A stretch of 64,000 nucleotides of DNA from Pseudomonas knackmussii B13 (GCF_000689415.1 NZ_HG322950.1:4347501-4411500), one strand, 5' to 3'. Positions 49,643 through 58,900 are shown, counted from the stretch's first letter. Numbers and translations are program-made. Notes: generated from the sequence alone by a model not told the origin.

Positions 49643-50572
49643 ATGACCGACCTTCGCCAGCTCCGCCACTTCGTCGCCCTCGCCGAATACGGTCACTTCG
49701 CCCGCGCCGCCGAGGCAGTAAACCTTAGTCAACCCGCGCTTTCGCGCAGCATCCAGGCGCTGGAAAGCCAGCTCGACTGCCGTCTGCTCGACCGCAATCC
49801 GCGCGGCATCACCCTCACCGCCCATGGCCGACTGGTGCTGGAACATGCCCGCCGCCTGCTCGCCGGCAGCCGCGCACTGGACAACGCGGTGCGCCAGCTG
49901 GGCGAAATGGGCGCCGGCGAGCTGCGCCTGGGCTCGGGCCCCTTCCCCGCCGCGCGCCTGATGCCGCAGGTGCTGGCCGCGTTCAGCCGGGCGCACCCGA
50001 AGGTCAGCCTGGTGCTGTCGATCGAGAACTGGGGCGAGCTGCACCAGCGGCTGCTCGACGATGAGCTGGAACTCTTCGTCGCCGACTGCCGCGAACTCAT
50101 GGACGATCCTCGCCTCGACATCCTTCCGCTACGCGAGCACGACAGCCTGCTGTTCTGCCGCCCCGGCCATCCGCTGTTGAGCGAGGCGGAGCCCGGCATC
50201 GAGCGCCTGCTCGACTTCCCCCTGGCCGGCCCGCGCCTGCCGCGCGACGCTCATCACCGTCTGGTGCAGACGCTCGGCCGCGAGCAGCCGCTGGACGTGC
50301 AATGCGACGACGTACTGATGCTCAAGGAACTGGTGCGCGGCAGCGACATGCTCTGCCTGGCGGTGGCCGACGTGGTCGCCGCCGACATCGCCAGCGGACG
50401 CCTGGCTGCGCTGCATTGGCCGCGCCTGGCCGGCGACGCCACGCTGCGCCGCTCTGCCTACGGCCTGGTGCGCCATGCCAGCCGCAGCCTGTCGCCGGCG
50501 GCTGGGGGCCTCCTCGAATTGCTGCTGGAGACCGAAGGCCATCCGGTCGAAGACGGCAAGCGAAAAAGCTGA
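49643..50572 (+). CDS. sdsB1: LysR-family regulator SdsB1-like
   Basis: This 309-residue LysR protein has the N-terminal helix-turn-helix LRQLRHFVALAEYGHFARAAEAVNLSQPALSRSIQALESQL. The effector domain starts near LRLGSGPFPAARLMPQVLAAFSRAHPKVSL. By position (divergent from sdsA1) it is the likely regulator of the alkyl sulfatase. The ATG at 49643 begins the conserved region; the ATG at 49637 is also possible and no ribosome site decides. Repeats containing CAATGCA between the two genes are candidate binding sites. Confidence 0.88.
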   Translation: MTDLRQLRHFVALAEYGHFARAAEAVNLSQPALSRSIQALESQLDCRLLDRNPRGITLTAHGRLVLEHARRLLAGSRALDNAVRQLGEMGAGELRLGSGPFPAARLMPQVLAAFSRAHPKVSLVLSIENWGELHQRLLDDELELFVADCRELMDDPRLDILPLREHDSLLFCRPGHPLLSEAEPGIERLLDFPLAGPRLPRDAHHRLVQTLGREQPLDVQCDDVLMLKELVRGSDMLCLAVADVVAADIASGRLAALHWPRLAGDATLRRSAYGLVRHASRSLSPAAGGLLELLLETEGHPVEDGKRKS

Positions 50573-50594
50573 CGGCACCCGAAGGTGCCGTCAG
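50560..50594 (-). terminator. Terminator of the small lipoprotein gene
   Basis: An 11-bp stem CTGACGGCACC (50569-50579)/GGTGCCGTCAG (50584-50594) with a CGAA loop is followed on the minus strand by CTTTTTCGC. The stem overlaps the end of the convergent LysR gene. Confidence 0.82.
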
Positions 50595-50603
50595 TCAGCG
50601 CGA

Positions 50604-50771
50604 TCAACGCCGCCAGTCGCGGTCGTAGCGATCGTGGTCATATCGATCGTGATCGTAGTAATGAGCCGGCGGGCCGTAGTAGCGCGGCCCGCGCCAGCCG
50701 TGATCGTGTTCGTAGACCACGCAGCCGGACAACGGCAGGAACAACAGCAAGGCAATGAACAAGCGACGCAC
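50604..50771 (-). CDS. Small His/Asp/Tyr-rich lipoprotein
   Basis: This 55-residue protein starts with GTG at 50771. A lipoprotein signal peptide (RRLFIALLLFLPLSGC, Cys17) is followed by a short Asp/His/Tyr/Arg-rich tail with repeats of the form DHDRYDHDRYDRD. AGGAG lies 7 bases before the GTG and a terminator follows 10 bp after the stop, so it is a convincing small gene although it is short. The repeated histidines and aspartates could bind metals or act as a surface tail (inference). It may correspond to the small gene near sdsB1 in P. aeruginosa (PA0737, recalled). Confidence 0.8.
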   Translation of the reverse strand: MRRLFIALLLFLPLSGCVVYEHDHGWRGPRYYGPPAHYYDHDRYDHDRYDRDWRR

Positions 50772-50893
50772 GGCTAACTCCTGATCTGGGCAAGTCCGCT
50801 TCGCGAAAGCGCGTAGCAGCGACTTGATAGATCAGACCGAGCGCCTTGCAGCGAGTGCCACAGCCTCAGGTAAAGCTTTTGTAAATCATCGAT

Positions 50894-51142
50894 TTACGGA
50901 CGCATGGCGGGCAGATGCAGGACGCCGAAGAGCAGCACCTGCAGGCGCTCCAGCCAGGGCTGCGGGCGCTGTTTCAGGCGTTTGCCGAACAGCAGCACCT
51001 CGCCGGCATGCACCACCAGCAGCACGCCGGCCAGCAGCAACAGCGGCCGATGCAGCTCGCCGAACGGGTAGACCAGGTTGACCGCGGCGGCCAGCCAGAA
51101 CATGGCCAGCGCGCCCTTGGCGAAGGACAGCAGGTGCGACAT
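50894..51142 (-). CDS. DUF1145-family small membrane protein
   Basis: This 82-residue protein has two to three hydrophobic helices: AKGALAMFWLAAAVNLVYPFG and LLLLAGVLLVVHAGEVLLFGKRL, then LERLQVLLFGVLHL. The NLVYPFG...HAGEVLLF pattern marks the DUF1145 family. GGAG precedes the ATG at 51142 by 9 bases, favouring this start over the much longer open frame. It is divergent from the guanidine operon. The function is unknown. Confidence 0.8.
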   Translation of the reverse strand: MSHLLSFAKGALAMFWLAAAVNLVYPFGELHRPLLLLAGVLLVVHAGEVLLFGKRLKQRPQPWLERLQVLLFGVLHLPAMRP

Positions 51143-51396
51143 GGGGACGACTCCGATGGGGATTGGTCGCCGCAGTCTGCCGTGAGGCCAGGGCGCCTCG
51201 ACACCGACTTTCGACTGGCGCGCACCAGGATGTGGCGACGTGCTGCATGGCGGGGCACGCCGACACCGCGCGCGCGCCGCCGGAAGTGGCGCGGCCGCTC
51301 TGCCACGGGAGCGCCGCGTAGTTGGCACGCCTATCGCTTAGGGATCGATGTGCAGGAGTCACCCGCCATGCGGGTTCGCGGCACCACAATTCGAAA

Positions 51397-51550
51397 TGGA
51401 TGGCTAGGGTTCCGGCTCGCGTTGCGGGCGTCTGGTCCGAGAGCCATCGACCTCCAGCGAGGTTACACGGCGGGACAAAAGCCCGGGAGAAGAGCGCGAC
51501 GCCACCGCCGCCCGACTCCCGCCTGCCCGACAACCGACCTGGAGGTTCCC
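51397..51550 (+). ncRNA. Guanidine-I (ykkC) riboswitch leading the guanidine operon
   Basis: The aptamer core is clear. P1 pairs GATGGCT (51399-51405) with AGCCATC (51442-51448) and encloses CTAGGGTTCCG (51404-51414) and GGTCCGAGAG (51434-51443). The second part has CCTC-CAGC-GAGG (51451-51462) and ACACGGCGGGACAAAAGC (51465-51482) with CCGGGAGA after it. These are the conserved blocks of the class that binds guanidinium. No T-rich terminator follows. CCTCCAG (51451-51457) can instead pair with CTGGAGG (51539-51545) at the ribosome site of the first gene, which suggests translational control that opens with guanidine (inference). The 51143-51396 part upstream holds the promoter region; no element there is certain. 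Confidence 0.92.
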
Positions 51551-52615
51551 ATGCGCAAGTCCCGCCTCACCGCCCTGCTGGCCGCCGCCCTGGCCGCCGT
51601 CAGCCTCTCCGCCTCCGCCGCGAGCAAGAACAGCTTCAACCTCTGCTGGACCATCTACGCCGGCTGGATGCCCTGGGAATACGCCGCCAGCCACGGCATC
51701 GTCGACAAGTGGGCGAAGAAGTACGGCATCGACATCAAGATCACCCAGCTCAACGACTACATCGAGTCGATCAACCAGTACACCGCCGGCCAGTTCGACG
51801 GCTGCACCATGACCAACATGGACGCCCTGACCATCCCCGCCGCCGGCGGCGTCGACTCCACCGCGCTGATCGTCAGCGACTTCTCCAACGGCAACGACGG
51901 GATCGTCCTCAAGGGCGAAGGCAAGACCCTCGCCGACCTCAAGGGCATGAAGGTCAACCTGGTCGAGCTGTCGGTCTCCCACTACCTGCTCGCCCGCGCC
52001 CTGGAGACCGCCAAGCTCGCCGAGAAGGACGTGAAGACCGTCAACACGTCCGACGCCGACATCGCCGCCGCCTTCAACACCGACGAGGTGCAGGCGGTGA
52101 CCACCTGGAACCCGATGCTCGCCGAAGCCCGCGCCAAGCCCGGCACCACCGAGGTGTTCGACTCCAGCAAGGTGCCCGGCGAGATCATGGACATGATGGT
52201 GGTCAACAGCCAGACGCTGAAGGACAACCCCGCCCTGGGCAAGGCGCTGACCGGCGCCTGGTTCGAGACCGTGGCCCTGATGAAGGCCGACAACGCGCAG
52301 AGCAAGGAAGCCCTGGAACACATGGCCAAGGCCTCCGGCACCGACCTCGCCGGCTACCAGTCGCAGCTCGCCACCACCAAGCTCTTCGCCACCCCGGCCG
52401 AGGCCCTGGCCTTCGCCACCAGCGCCGGCCTGCCGGACACCATGCAGAAGGTGGCGAAATTCTCCTTCGCCCACGGCCTGCTCGGCGAAGGCGCCAAGAG
52501 CCCCGACGCGGTCGGCATGAGCTTCGCCAACGGCGTGGCCCTGGGCGACGCCGGCAACCTCAAGCTGCGCTTCGACCCGAGCTACGTGCAGATGGCGGCG
52601 GAAGGGAAGCTCTGA
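51551..52615 (+). CDS. ABC transporter periplasmic substrate-binding protein (guanidine-operon type)
   Basis: This 354-residue solute-binding protein is of the NMT1/nitrate-taurine class. It has a Sec signal peptide (MRKSRLTALLAAALAAVSLSASA) and a mature start with FNLCWTIYAGWMPWEYAASHGIVDKWAKKYGIDIKI, then NDYIESINQYTAGQFDGCTMTNMDALTIPAAGG. Such proteins precede urea-carboxylase-type clusters. With a guanidine-I riboswitch directly upstream, guanidinium or a related compound is the likely ligand (inference). GGAGG lies 6 bases before the ATG. A REP element lies between it and the permease gene. Confidence 0.9.
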   Translation: MRKSRLTALLAAALAAVSLSASAASKNSFNLCWTIYAGWMPWEYAASHGIVDKWAKKYGIDIKITQLNDYIESINQYTAGQFDGCTMTNMDALTIPAAGGVDSTALIVSDFSNGNDGIVLKGEGKTLADLKGMKVNLVELSVSHYLLARALETAKLAEKDVKTVNTSDADIAAAFNTDEVQAVTTWNPMLAEARAKPGTTEVFDSSKVPGEIMDMMVVNSQTLKDNPALGKALTGAWFETVALMKADNAQSKEALEHMAKASGTDLAGYQSQLATTKLFATPAEALAFATSAGLPDTMQKVAKFSFAHGLLGEGAKSPDAVGMSFANGVALGDAGNLKLRFDPSYVQMAAEGKL

Positions 52616-52625
52616 GCCGCAGACC

Positions 52626-52693
52626 GTAGGAGCGGACCTTGTCCGCGATGACCGGCTCCTCCAGCGCGATTCGCGGATGAGATCCGCTCCTAC
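52626..52693. repeat. REP doublet inside the guanidine operon
   Basis: GTAGGAGCGGACC... and ...GGATCCGCTCCTAC-type arms form an imperfect inverted repeat (GTAGGAGCGG at 52626, CCGCTCCTAC at 52684-52693). It lies between the binding-protein stop and the permease start. Confidence 0.8.
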
Positions 52694-52717
52694 AGCCACC
52701 TTCTACGGGTAGACGAT

Positions 52718-53533
52718 ATGCGCCTGATCAACCTGCAACCCGACCGCGGCAGCCGCCTGTTCCTGGTGCTGCTGCCCTTCGCCCTGCTGCTGTTCGCCTA
52801 CTTCACCGGTTCGGCGTCGCGGCTGGCGGAAAACCCCAACGACAAGCTGCTGCCCAGCGCCGCGCAGATGGTCGATGCCGTCGACCGCCTGGCCTTCAGC
52901 GAGGACAAGCGCACCGGCGAAGTGCTGTTCTGGGGCGACACCGGCGCCAGCCTGCAACGTCTCGGCCTGGGCCTTGGCATCGCCGCATTGCTCGGCCTCA
53001 CGCTGGGCATCGCCGCCGGCAGCGTGCCGCTGTTCGGCGCGCCGCTGTCGCCGCTGCTCACCGTGCTGTCGATGGTGCCGCCGCTGGCCTTGCTGCCGAT
53101 CCTGTTCATCGTCTTCGGCCTCGGCGAGCTGTCCAAGGTGGTGCTGATCGTCATCGGCGTCGCCCCCTGCATCGCCCGCGACATCGAGCAGCGCGCCCGG
53201 GAAATCCCCCGCGAGCTGCTGATCAAGGCGCAGACCCTCGGCGCCAATACCTGGACCCTGATCCTGCGCGTGGTGCTGCCGCAGCTGCTGCCGCGCCTAC
53301 TGATCTCCCTGCGCCTGATGCTCGGCTCGGCCTGGCTGTTCCTCATCGCCGCCGAGGCCATCGCCTCGACCGACGGCCTGGGCTACCGCATCTTCCTCGT
53401 GCGCCGCTACCTGGCGATGGACGTGATCGTCCCCTACGTGGTCTGGATCACCCTGCTCGCCTGGCTGATGGACTGGGCCCTGCGCGTGCTGACCCGGCGC
53501 GCCTTCCCCTGGTACGAAGGAGGCAAGGCATGA
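52718..53533 (+). CDS. ABC transporter permease of the guanidine operon
   Basis: This 271-residue inner-membrane permease has about six to seven helices. The EAA-type coupling motif lies in IPRELLIKAQTLGANTWTLILRVVLPQLLPRLLISLRL, and an LGSAWLFLIAAEAIASTDGLGYRI segment is typical of SsuC/TauC relatives. An N-terminal helix (RLFLVLLPFALLLFAYF) is followed by a periplasmic loop. The start overlaps nothing upstream, but the stop overlaps the ATPase start by 4 bp (ATGA). Confidence 0.92.
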   Translation: MRLINLQPDRGSRLFLVLLPFALLLFAYFTGSASRLAENPNDKLLPSAAQMVDAVDRLAFSEDKRTGEVLFWGDTGASLQRLGLGLGIAALLGLTLGIAAGSVPLFGAPLSPLLTVLSMVPPLALLPILFIVFGLGELSKVVLIVIGVAPCIARDIEQRAREIPRELLIKAQTLGANTWTLILRVVLPQLLPRLLISLRLMLGSAWLFLIAAEAIASTDGLGYRIFLVRRYLAMDVIVPYVVWITLLAWLMDWALRVLTRRAFPWYEGGKA

Positions 53534-54348
53534 GCTTCATCCAGGTCCGCAACGTCTGGCAGGAATACGCCGGCAACGTGATCCTCGAAAGTCTCAACCT
53601 GAGCGTGAACGAGGGCGAGTTCTGCACCCTGGTCGGCGCCTCCGGCTGCGGCAAGTCGACCTTCCTGCGCCTGCTGCTCGGCCAGGAGCGCCCCAGCCGC
53701 GGCGAGCTGCTGCTCGACGGCCAGGCGCTGCCCGGCGAGCCCGACCCGAGCCGTGGCGTGGTGTTCCAGCGCTACTCGGTGTTCCCGCACCTGACCGTGC
53801 TCGACAACGTGGTGCTCGGCCTCGAACTGCCCCGCGCCAAGCTGCTCGGCCGGCTGTTCGGCGCCGCCCGCCGCGAAGCCCGCGAACAGGCCGCCGAACT
53901 GCTGAAGAAAGTCGGCCTCGGCCATGCCCTGGACAAGTACCCCAGCGCCCTCTCCGGCGGCATGCAGCAACGCCTGGCAATCGCCCAGGCGCTGATCATG
54001 AAGCCGCGCGTGCTGCTCCTCGACGAGCCCTTCGGCGCCCTCGACCCGGGCATCCGCAAGGACATGCACCTGCTGCTGCTCGACCTCTGGCAGGAAACCC
54101 GGCTGACCGTGTTCATGGTTACCCACGACCTCGCCGAAGGCTTCAGCCTGGGCACCCGCCTGCTGGTCTTCGACAAGGTCCGCCACGACCCGCACGCGCC
54201 CAACGCCTACGGCGCGCGCATCACCTACGACATCCCGCTCAACGCCGATCGCCGCGCCGCCCGCGCGGCCCTGCCGGCCCCGCTTGCCGCGCGCCTGGAA
54301 GCGTCCGGCGAGACCCCCGCCGCGCCCCTGATCACGCCGGCCTATTAA
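53530..54348 (+). CDS. ABC transporter ATP-binding protein of the guanidine operon
   Basis: This 272-residue ATPase powers the importer. Walker A is GASGCGKST (about residues 38-46), the Q-loop is near VVFQRYSVFPHLTVLDNV, the signature is LSGGMQQRLAIAQAL, Walker B is RVLLLDEPFGALD, and the switch histidine is in VTHDLAEGF. It matches the nitrate/taurine-type subfamily. The C-terminal 50 residues are longer than a minimal ATPase and end in a proline-rich tail. It is coupled to the permease by an ATGA overlap. Confidence 0.95.
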   Translation: MSFIQVRNVWQEYAGNVILESLNLSVNEGEFCTLVGASGCGKSTFLRLLLGQERPSRGELLLDGQALPGEPDPSRGVVFQRYSVFPHLTVLDNVVLGLELPRAKLLGRLFGAARREAREQAAELLKKVGLGHALDKYPSALSGGMQQRLAIAQALIMKPRVLLLDEPFGALDPGIRKDMHLLLLDLWQETRLTVFMVTHDLAEGFSLGTRLLVFDKVRHDPHAPNAYGARITYDIPLNADRRAARAALPAPLAARLEASGETPAAPLITPAY

Positions 54349-54358
54349 GGAACCCGAC

Positions 54359-55087
54359 ATGACCGCATCCCTCGCCCTGCGCTCGACCCTCTACGAAGAA
54401 ACCGTCCCCGGCGGCGGCCACACCTCTTTCGTACTCAAGCGCGGCCAGCTGCTGCGCATCACCGATATCGAAGGCGGTGGCAACCTCGCCGTGCTGCTGT
54501 TCAACGCCGCCGAGAAAAGCGAACGGCTGAACCTGCCGGACAGCCTCAAGTGCCAGCACACCGCCAAGTTTACCGCCGGGCATTGCCTCTACTCCGACAT
54601 GGGCCGCGTGCTAGCCGCCATCAGCGCCGACACCTGTGGCTGGCACGACAGCTTCGGCGGCGTGCTCAACGCCGCCGAAGTGCTGGAGAAGTACGGCCAG
54701 GGCCGCTACCAGGAACTGCGCAACGGTTTCTTCCGCAACGGCGCGGACAACCTGCTGGTGGAAATGGGCAAGTGGGACATGCGCCTGCAGGACCTGCTGA
54801 TGTGCCTGAACCTGTTCAGCCGCGTGGATGTGGACGCCGACGGCTGCTTCCACTTCGTACCCGGCAATTCCAAAGCCGGCGACTACGTGGAGCTCTACGC
54901 GCCGATGGACACGCTCGTCGTGCTCACTGCGCTGCAGCACCCGATGGACCCGAACACGCAATACGCACCCAAGCCCATCGGCCTGTCCTGGCACGAGGTC
55001 GCCAGCGACGGCATCAGCGTGCTCTGCCGAACCTCGCGCCCGGAAAACGGCCGCGGTTTCCACAACACCGAACGCCTGTTCATCTGA
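54359..55087 (+). CDS. DUF1989 protein, carboxyguanidine deiminase subunit (urea carboxylase-associated)
   Basis: This 242-residue DUF1989-family protein is one of the two urea carboxylase-associated proteins. The probable metal/active-site motif is DTCGWHDSFGG (about residues 90-100), with TSFVLKRGQLLRITDIEGGGNLAVLLFNA before it and NLFSRVDVDADGCFHFVPGNSKAGDYVELYAPMDTLVVLTALQHPMDP after it. Characterised pairs of such proteins are carboxyguanidine deiminases (CgdAB); which partner is CgdA or CgdB is not decided here. The reaction removes ammonia from carboxyguanidine to yield allophanate. It lies 10 bp after the ATPase gene. Confidence 0.88.
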   Translation: MTASLALRSTLYEETVPGGGHTSFVLKRGQLLRITDIEGGGNLAVLLFNAAEKSERLNLPDSLKCQHTAKFTAGHCLYSDMGRVLAAISADTCGWHDSFGGVLNAAEVLEKYGQGRYQELRNGFFRNGADNLLVEMGKWDMRLQDLLMCLNLFSRVDVDADGCFHFVPGNSKAGDYVELYAPMDTLVVLTALQHPMDPNTQYAPKPIGLSWHEVASDGISVLCRTSRPENGRGFHNTERLFI

Positions 55088-55099
55088 AGGAACGCGAGC

Positions 55100-55735
55100 A
55101 TGCCCATCGTCCCCAGCGACAAACACCCCGAAGCCGCCTTCTCGCGCACCCTGATCCCCGCCGGCGAACCCAGCCTCACCGAACTCAAGGCCGGCCAGAC
55201 CCTGCGCATACTCGACCTGGAAGGCAACCAGGCGGTGGATACCCTCTTCTACAGCGCCGCCAATCCGCGCGAGCGCTATGACGTACAGCGCACCCTGCGT
55301 AAACAGGGGCGCGTCTACCTCTCCGCCGGCAGCGTGTTCTATTCCAACCTCGGCAACCCGATGCTGACCATCGTCGCCGACACCTGCGGCCGCCACGACA
55401 CCCTCGGCGGCGCCTGCGCCCAGGAAAGCAACACCGTGCGCTACGCCCTGGACAAGCGCTACATGCACAGCTGCCGCGACAACTTCCTGCGCGCCAGCCT
55501 GCACGACGGGCGCCTGAGCAAGGCCGACATCAGCCACAACATCAACTTCTTCATGAACGTGCCGGTCACCCCGGAAGGCGGCCTGACCTTCGAGGACGGC
55601 ATCTCCGCCGCCGGCAAGTACGTCGAGTTGCTCGCGCACATGGACGTGATCGTCCTGATCTCCAACTGCCCGCAGCTGAACAACCCATGCAACGCCTACA
55701 ACCCGACCCCGGCGGAGCTGCTGGTATGGGACTGA
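55100..55735 (+). CDS. DUF1989 protein, second carboxyguanidine deiminase subunit
   Basis: This 211-residue paralogue of the preceding DUF1989 protein contains the equivalent motif DTCGRHDTLGGACAQESN (about residues 93-110). It ends NINFFMNVPVTPEGGLTFEDGISAAGKYVELLAHMDVIVLISNCPQLNNPCNAYNPTPAELLVWD. The two likely form a heteromer in which each contributes to the active site (from work on CgdAB). It is 12 bp from its partner. A REP element lies between this gene and the carboxylase gene. Confidence 0.88.
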   Translation: MPIVPSDKHPEAAFSRTLIPAGEPSLTELKAGQTLRILDLEGNQAVDTLFYSAANPRERYDVQRTLRKQGRVYLSAGSVFYSNLGNPMLTIVADTCGRHDTLGGACAQESNTVRYALDKRYMHSCRDNFLRASLHDGRLSKADISHNINFFMNVPVTPEGGLTFEDGISAAGKYVELLAHMDVIVLISNCPQLNNPCNAYNPTPAELLVWD

Positions 55736-55799
55736 GCCAGCGCCTGCGCGCCCTGCTCTTCCTGCTCTGCCAGAGCCGCTCCGGGCAATGCCTGAAACC

Positions 55800-55846
55800 G
55801 TAGGAGCGGGCCATGCCCGCGAATCGCGCGCATGGCGCGCTCCTAC
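55800..55846. repeat. REP element in the guanidine operon
   Basis: The palindrome starting GTAGGAGCGGGCC and ending GCGCGCTCCTAC lies between the second DUF1989 gene and the carboxylase gene, in a 184-bp gap. No gene is evident in the rest of the gap. Confidence 0.78.
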
Positions 55847-55919
55847 AACCCGACCACGGACGACCGTGGCGCAGACCGAATGACGGCGGGACGGCCCGCC
55901 ACCCCATGGGGACTTCCTC

Positions 55920-58900
55920 ATGTTCGACAAGCTCCTGATCGCCAACCGCGGCGCCATCGCCTGCCGCATCCTGCGCACCCTGCGTCAGCTCGAAGTGAAG
56001 GGCGTGGCGGTCTACGCCGAAGCCGACGCCGCCAGCCTGCACGTACAGCAGGCCGACGAAGCCTTCGAGCTGGGCGCCGGCCCCGCCGCCAGCACCTACC
56101 TGGTAGTCGACAAGATCCTCGCCTCCGCCCGTGAAAGCGGCGCCCAGGCCATCCACCCGGGCTACGGCTTCCTCTCTGAAAACGCCGCCTTCGCCGAAGC
56201 CTGCGAAGCGGCAGGCATCGCCTTCGTCGGCCCGACGCCGCAGCAGCTGCGCCTGTTCGGCCTCAAGCACACCGCCCGCGCCCTGGCGCGCGAACAGGGC
56301 GTGCCGCTGCTCGAAGGCACCGACCTGCTGGAAAACCTCGACGCCGCGCTGGCCGCCGGCGAAACCGTCGGCTACCCGGTGATGCTCAAGAGCACCGCCG
56401 GCGGCGGCGGCATCGGCATGCGCGTGTGCCGCTCGGCGCAGGAGCTCTCCGACGCCTTCGACGCGGTGAAGCGCCTGGGGCAGAACAACTTCAGCGACTC
56501 CGGCGTGTTCATCGAGAAGTACATCGAACGCGCCCGCCACCTGGAAGTGCAGGTGTTCGGCGACGGCCAGGGCGAAGTCATCGCCCTCGGCGTGCGCGAC
56601 TGCTCGGTGCAGCGGCGCAACCAGAAGGTGCTGGAGGAAACCCCCGCGCCTAACCTGCCGGCCGGCATGGCCGACGAGCTCTGCGCGGCGGCGATCAAGC
56701 TGGCCAAGGCGGCGAACTACCGCAGCGCCGGCACCGTCGAGTTCGTCTACGACAGCCTGGCCGAGCGCTTCTACTTCCTCGAAGTGAACACCCGCCTGCA
56801 GGTGGAGCACGGCGTCACCGAGCAGGTCTGGGGCGTCGACCTGGTGCGCTGGATGATCGAACTGGCGGCCGGCGACCCTGCCGGCGCGCTGGCCGAGCTG
56901 GCCGCCGCGCTGAAACCGCAAGGCCACGCCATCCAGGCGCGCCTCTATGCCGAGGACCCGGGCCGCGACTTCCAGCCCAGCCCCGGCCTGCTCACCGCCG
57001 TCGCCTTCCCGCCAGCGGATGGCAAGGCGCTGCGCATCGACACCTGGGTCGAGGCCGGCTGCGAGATCCCGCCCTACTTCGACCCGATGATCGCCAAGCT
57101 GATCGCCTGGGCGCCGGACCGCGAACAAGCCCGCGCCGGCCTCGACCGCGCACTGGCCGACAGCCTGCTGTACGGCGTGGAATGCAACCGCGACTACCTG
57201 CGGCAGATCCTCGCCGACGTGCCCTTCGCCAGCGGCTCGCCCTGGACCCGCTGCCTGGAAGGCCTGCGCTACCGCGCGCAGACTTTCGAGGTGTTGAGCG
57301 CCGGCACCCAGACCAGCGTGCAGGACTTCCCCGGCCGCCTCGGCTACTGGGCGGTCGGCGTGCCGCCGTCGGGGCCGATGGACGACCGCGCGCTGCGCCT
57401 GGGCAACCGCCTGCTGGGCAACCCGGAAGGCGCCGCCGGCCTGGAAATTACCATGAGCGGCCCGACCCTGCGCTTCAACACCGACGCCGTGGTCGCCGTC
57501 ACTGGCGCGCGCATCGCCCTGAGCCTGGACGGTGTCGAGCAACCGATGGACACCGCGCTCTTCCTGCCCGCCGGCTCGACTCTCGCCCTGGGCAGCATTT
57601 CCGGTGCCGGCGCGCGCAGCTACCTGTGCCTGCGCGGCGGCCTGCAACTGCCGGACTACCTGGGCAGCAAGAGCACCTTCACCCTCGGCCAGTTCGGCGG
57701 CCACGGCGGCCGCGCCCTGCGCGCCGGCGATGTGCTGCACCTGGCGGAACTGAGTGACGCCAGCCACGGCGCCCGCCTGCCCGCCGAGCAATGCACCGAG
57801 CTGCCGGAGCTGCGGCGCATCCGCGTCATCTACGGCCCGCACGGCGCGCCGGAATACTTCACCCCGGCCTACATCGAGACCTTCTTCGCCACTGCCTGGG
57901 AAGTCCACTTCAACTCCAGCCGCACCGGCGTGCGCCTGATCGGCCCGAAACCCGAATGGGTGCGCGACAGCGGCGGCGAGGCCGGCCTGCACCCGTCGAA
58001 CATCCACGACAACCCCTACGCCATCGGCGCGGTGGACTTCACCGGCGACATGCCGGTGATCCTCGGCCCGGACGGCCCGAGCCTGGGCGGCTTCGTCTGC
58101 CCGGTGACGGTGATCGAGGCCGACCTCTGGCAGCTCGGCCAGCTCAAGGCCGGGGACAAGGTGCGCTTCGAACCGGTGGATATCGCCACGGCGCGCGAAC
58201 TGGCCAGGGCCGGCACGGACAGCACCCTCTCCCGCTTGCGGGAGAGGACGGGGGGAGAGGGAAGCCCCGGCACCGCCCTCACCTCCCCCATCGTCCTCGA
58301 CCTCGGCCAGGACGACACCCGCCTGGTCGCGCGCCTTTCCGGCGACACCCACCTGCTGCTGGAGATCGGCCAGCCCGAGCTCGACCTGGTGCTGCGCTTC
58401 CGCGCCCACGCGCTGATGCAGGCCCTGGAAGCCCTGGCGCTGGAAGGCGTGATCGACCTCACCCCGGGCATCCGCTCGCTGCAAGTGCACTACCAGCCCG
58501 AAGCCCTGCCGCTTGCGAAGCTGCTGGAAACCGTCGCCGGCCTGTGGGACGGCGTCTGCGCCGCGCGCGACCTCAAGGTGCCCTCGCGCATCGTCCACCT
58601 GCCGCTGTCCTGGGACGACCCGGCCTGTCAGCTGGCCATCGAGAAATACATGACCACGGTGCGCAAGGACGCACCCTGGTGCCCGAGCAACCTGGAGTTC
58701 ATCCGCCGCATCAACGAGCTGCCTGACCTTGAGGCCGTGTACCGCACGGTGTTCGAGGCCAGCTACCTGGTGATGGGCCTGGGCGACGTCTACCTCGGCG
58801 CGCCCGTGGCCACGCCGCTGGACCCGCGCCACCGGCTGGTCACCACCAAGTACAACCCGGCACGCACCTGGACCGCGGAGAACTCGGTAGGTATCGGCGG

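Noticed and set aside
55728..55802. 25-codon frame (ATG near 55728) overlapping the end of the second DUF1989 gene
   Set aside because: Too short, no independent ribosome site, and its stop lies in the REP element.
55566..58832. Open minus-strand frame of over 1000 codons opposite the carboxylase gene
   Set aside because: It is antisense to a gene with clear domain motifs, its composition is that of a shadow frame (long Gly/Ala/Arg/Gln/Val runs), and no start with a ribosome site or domain is seen.
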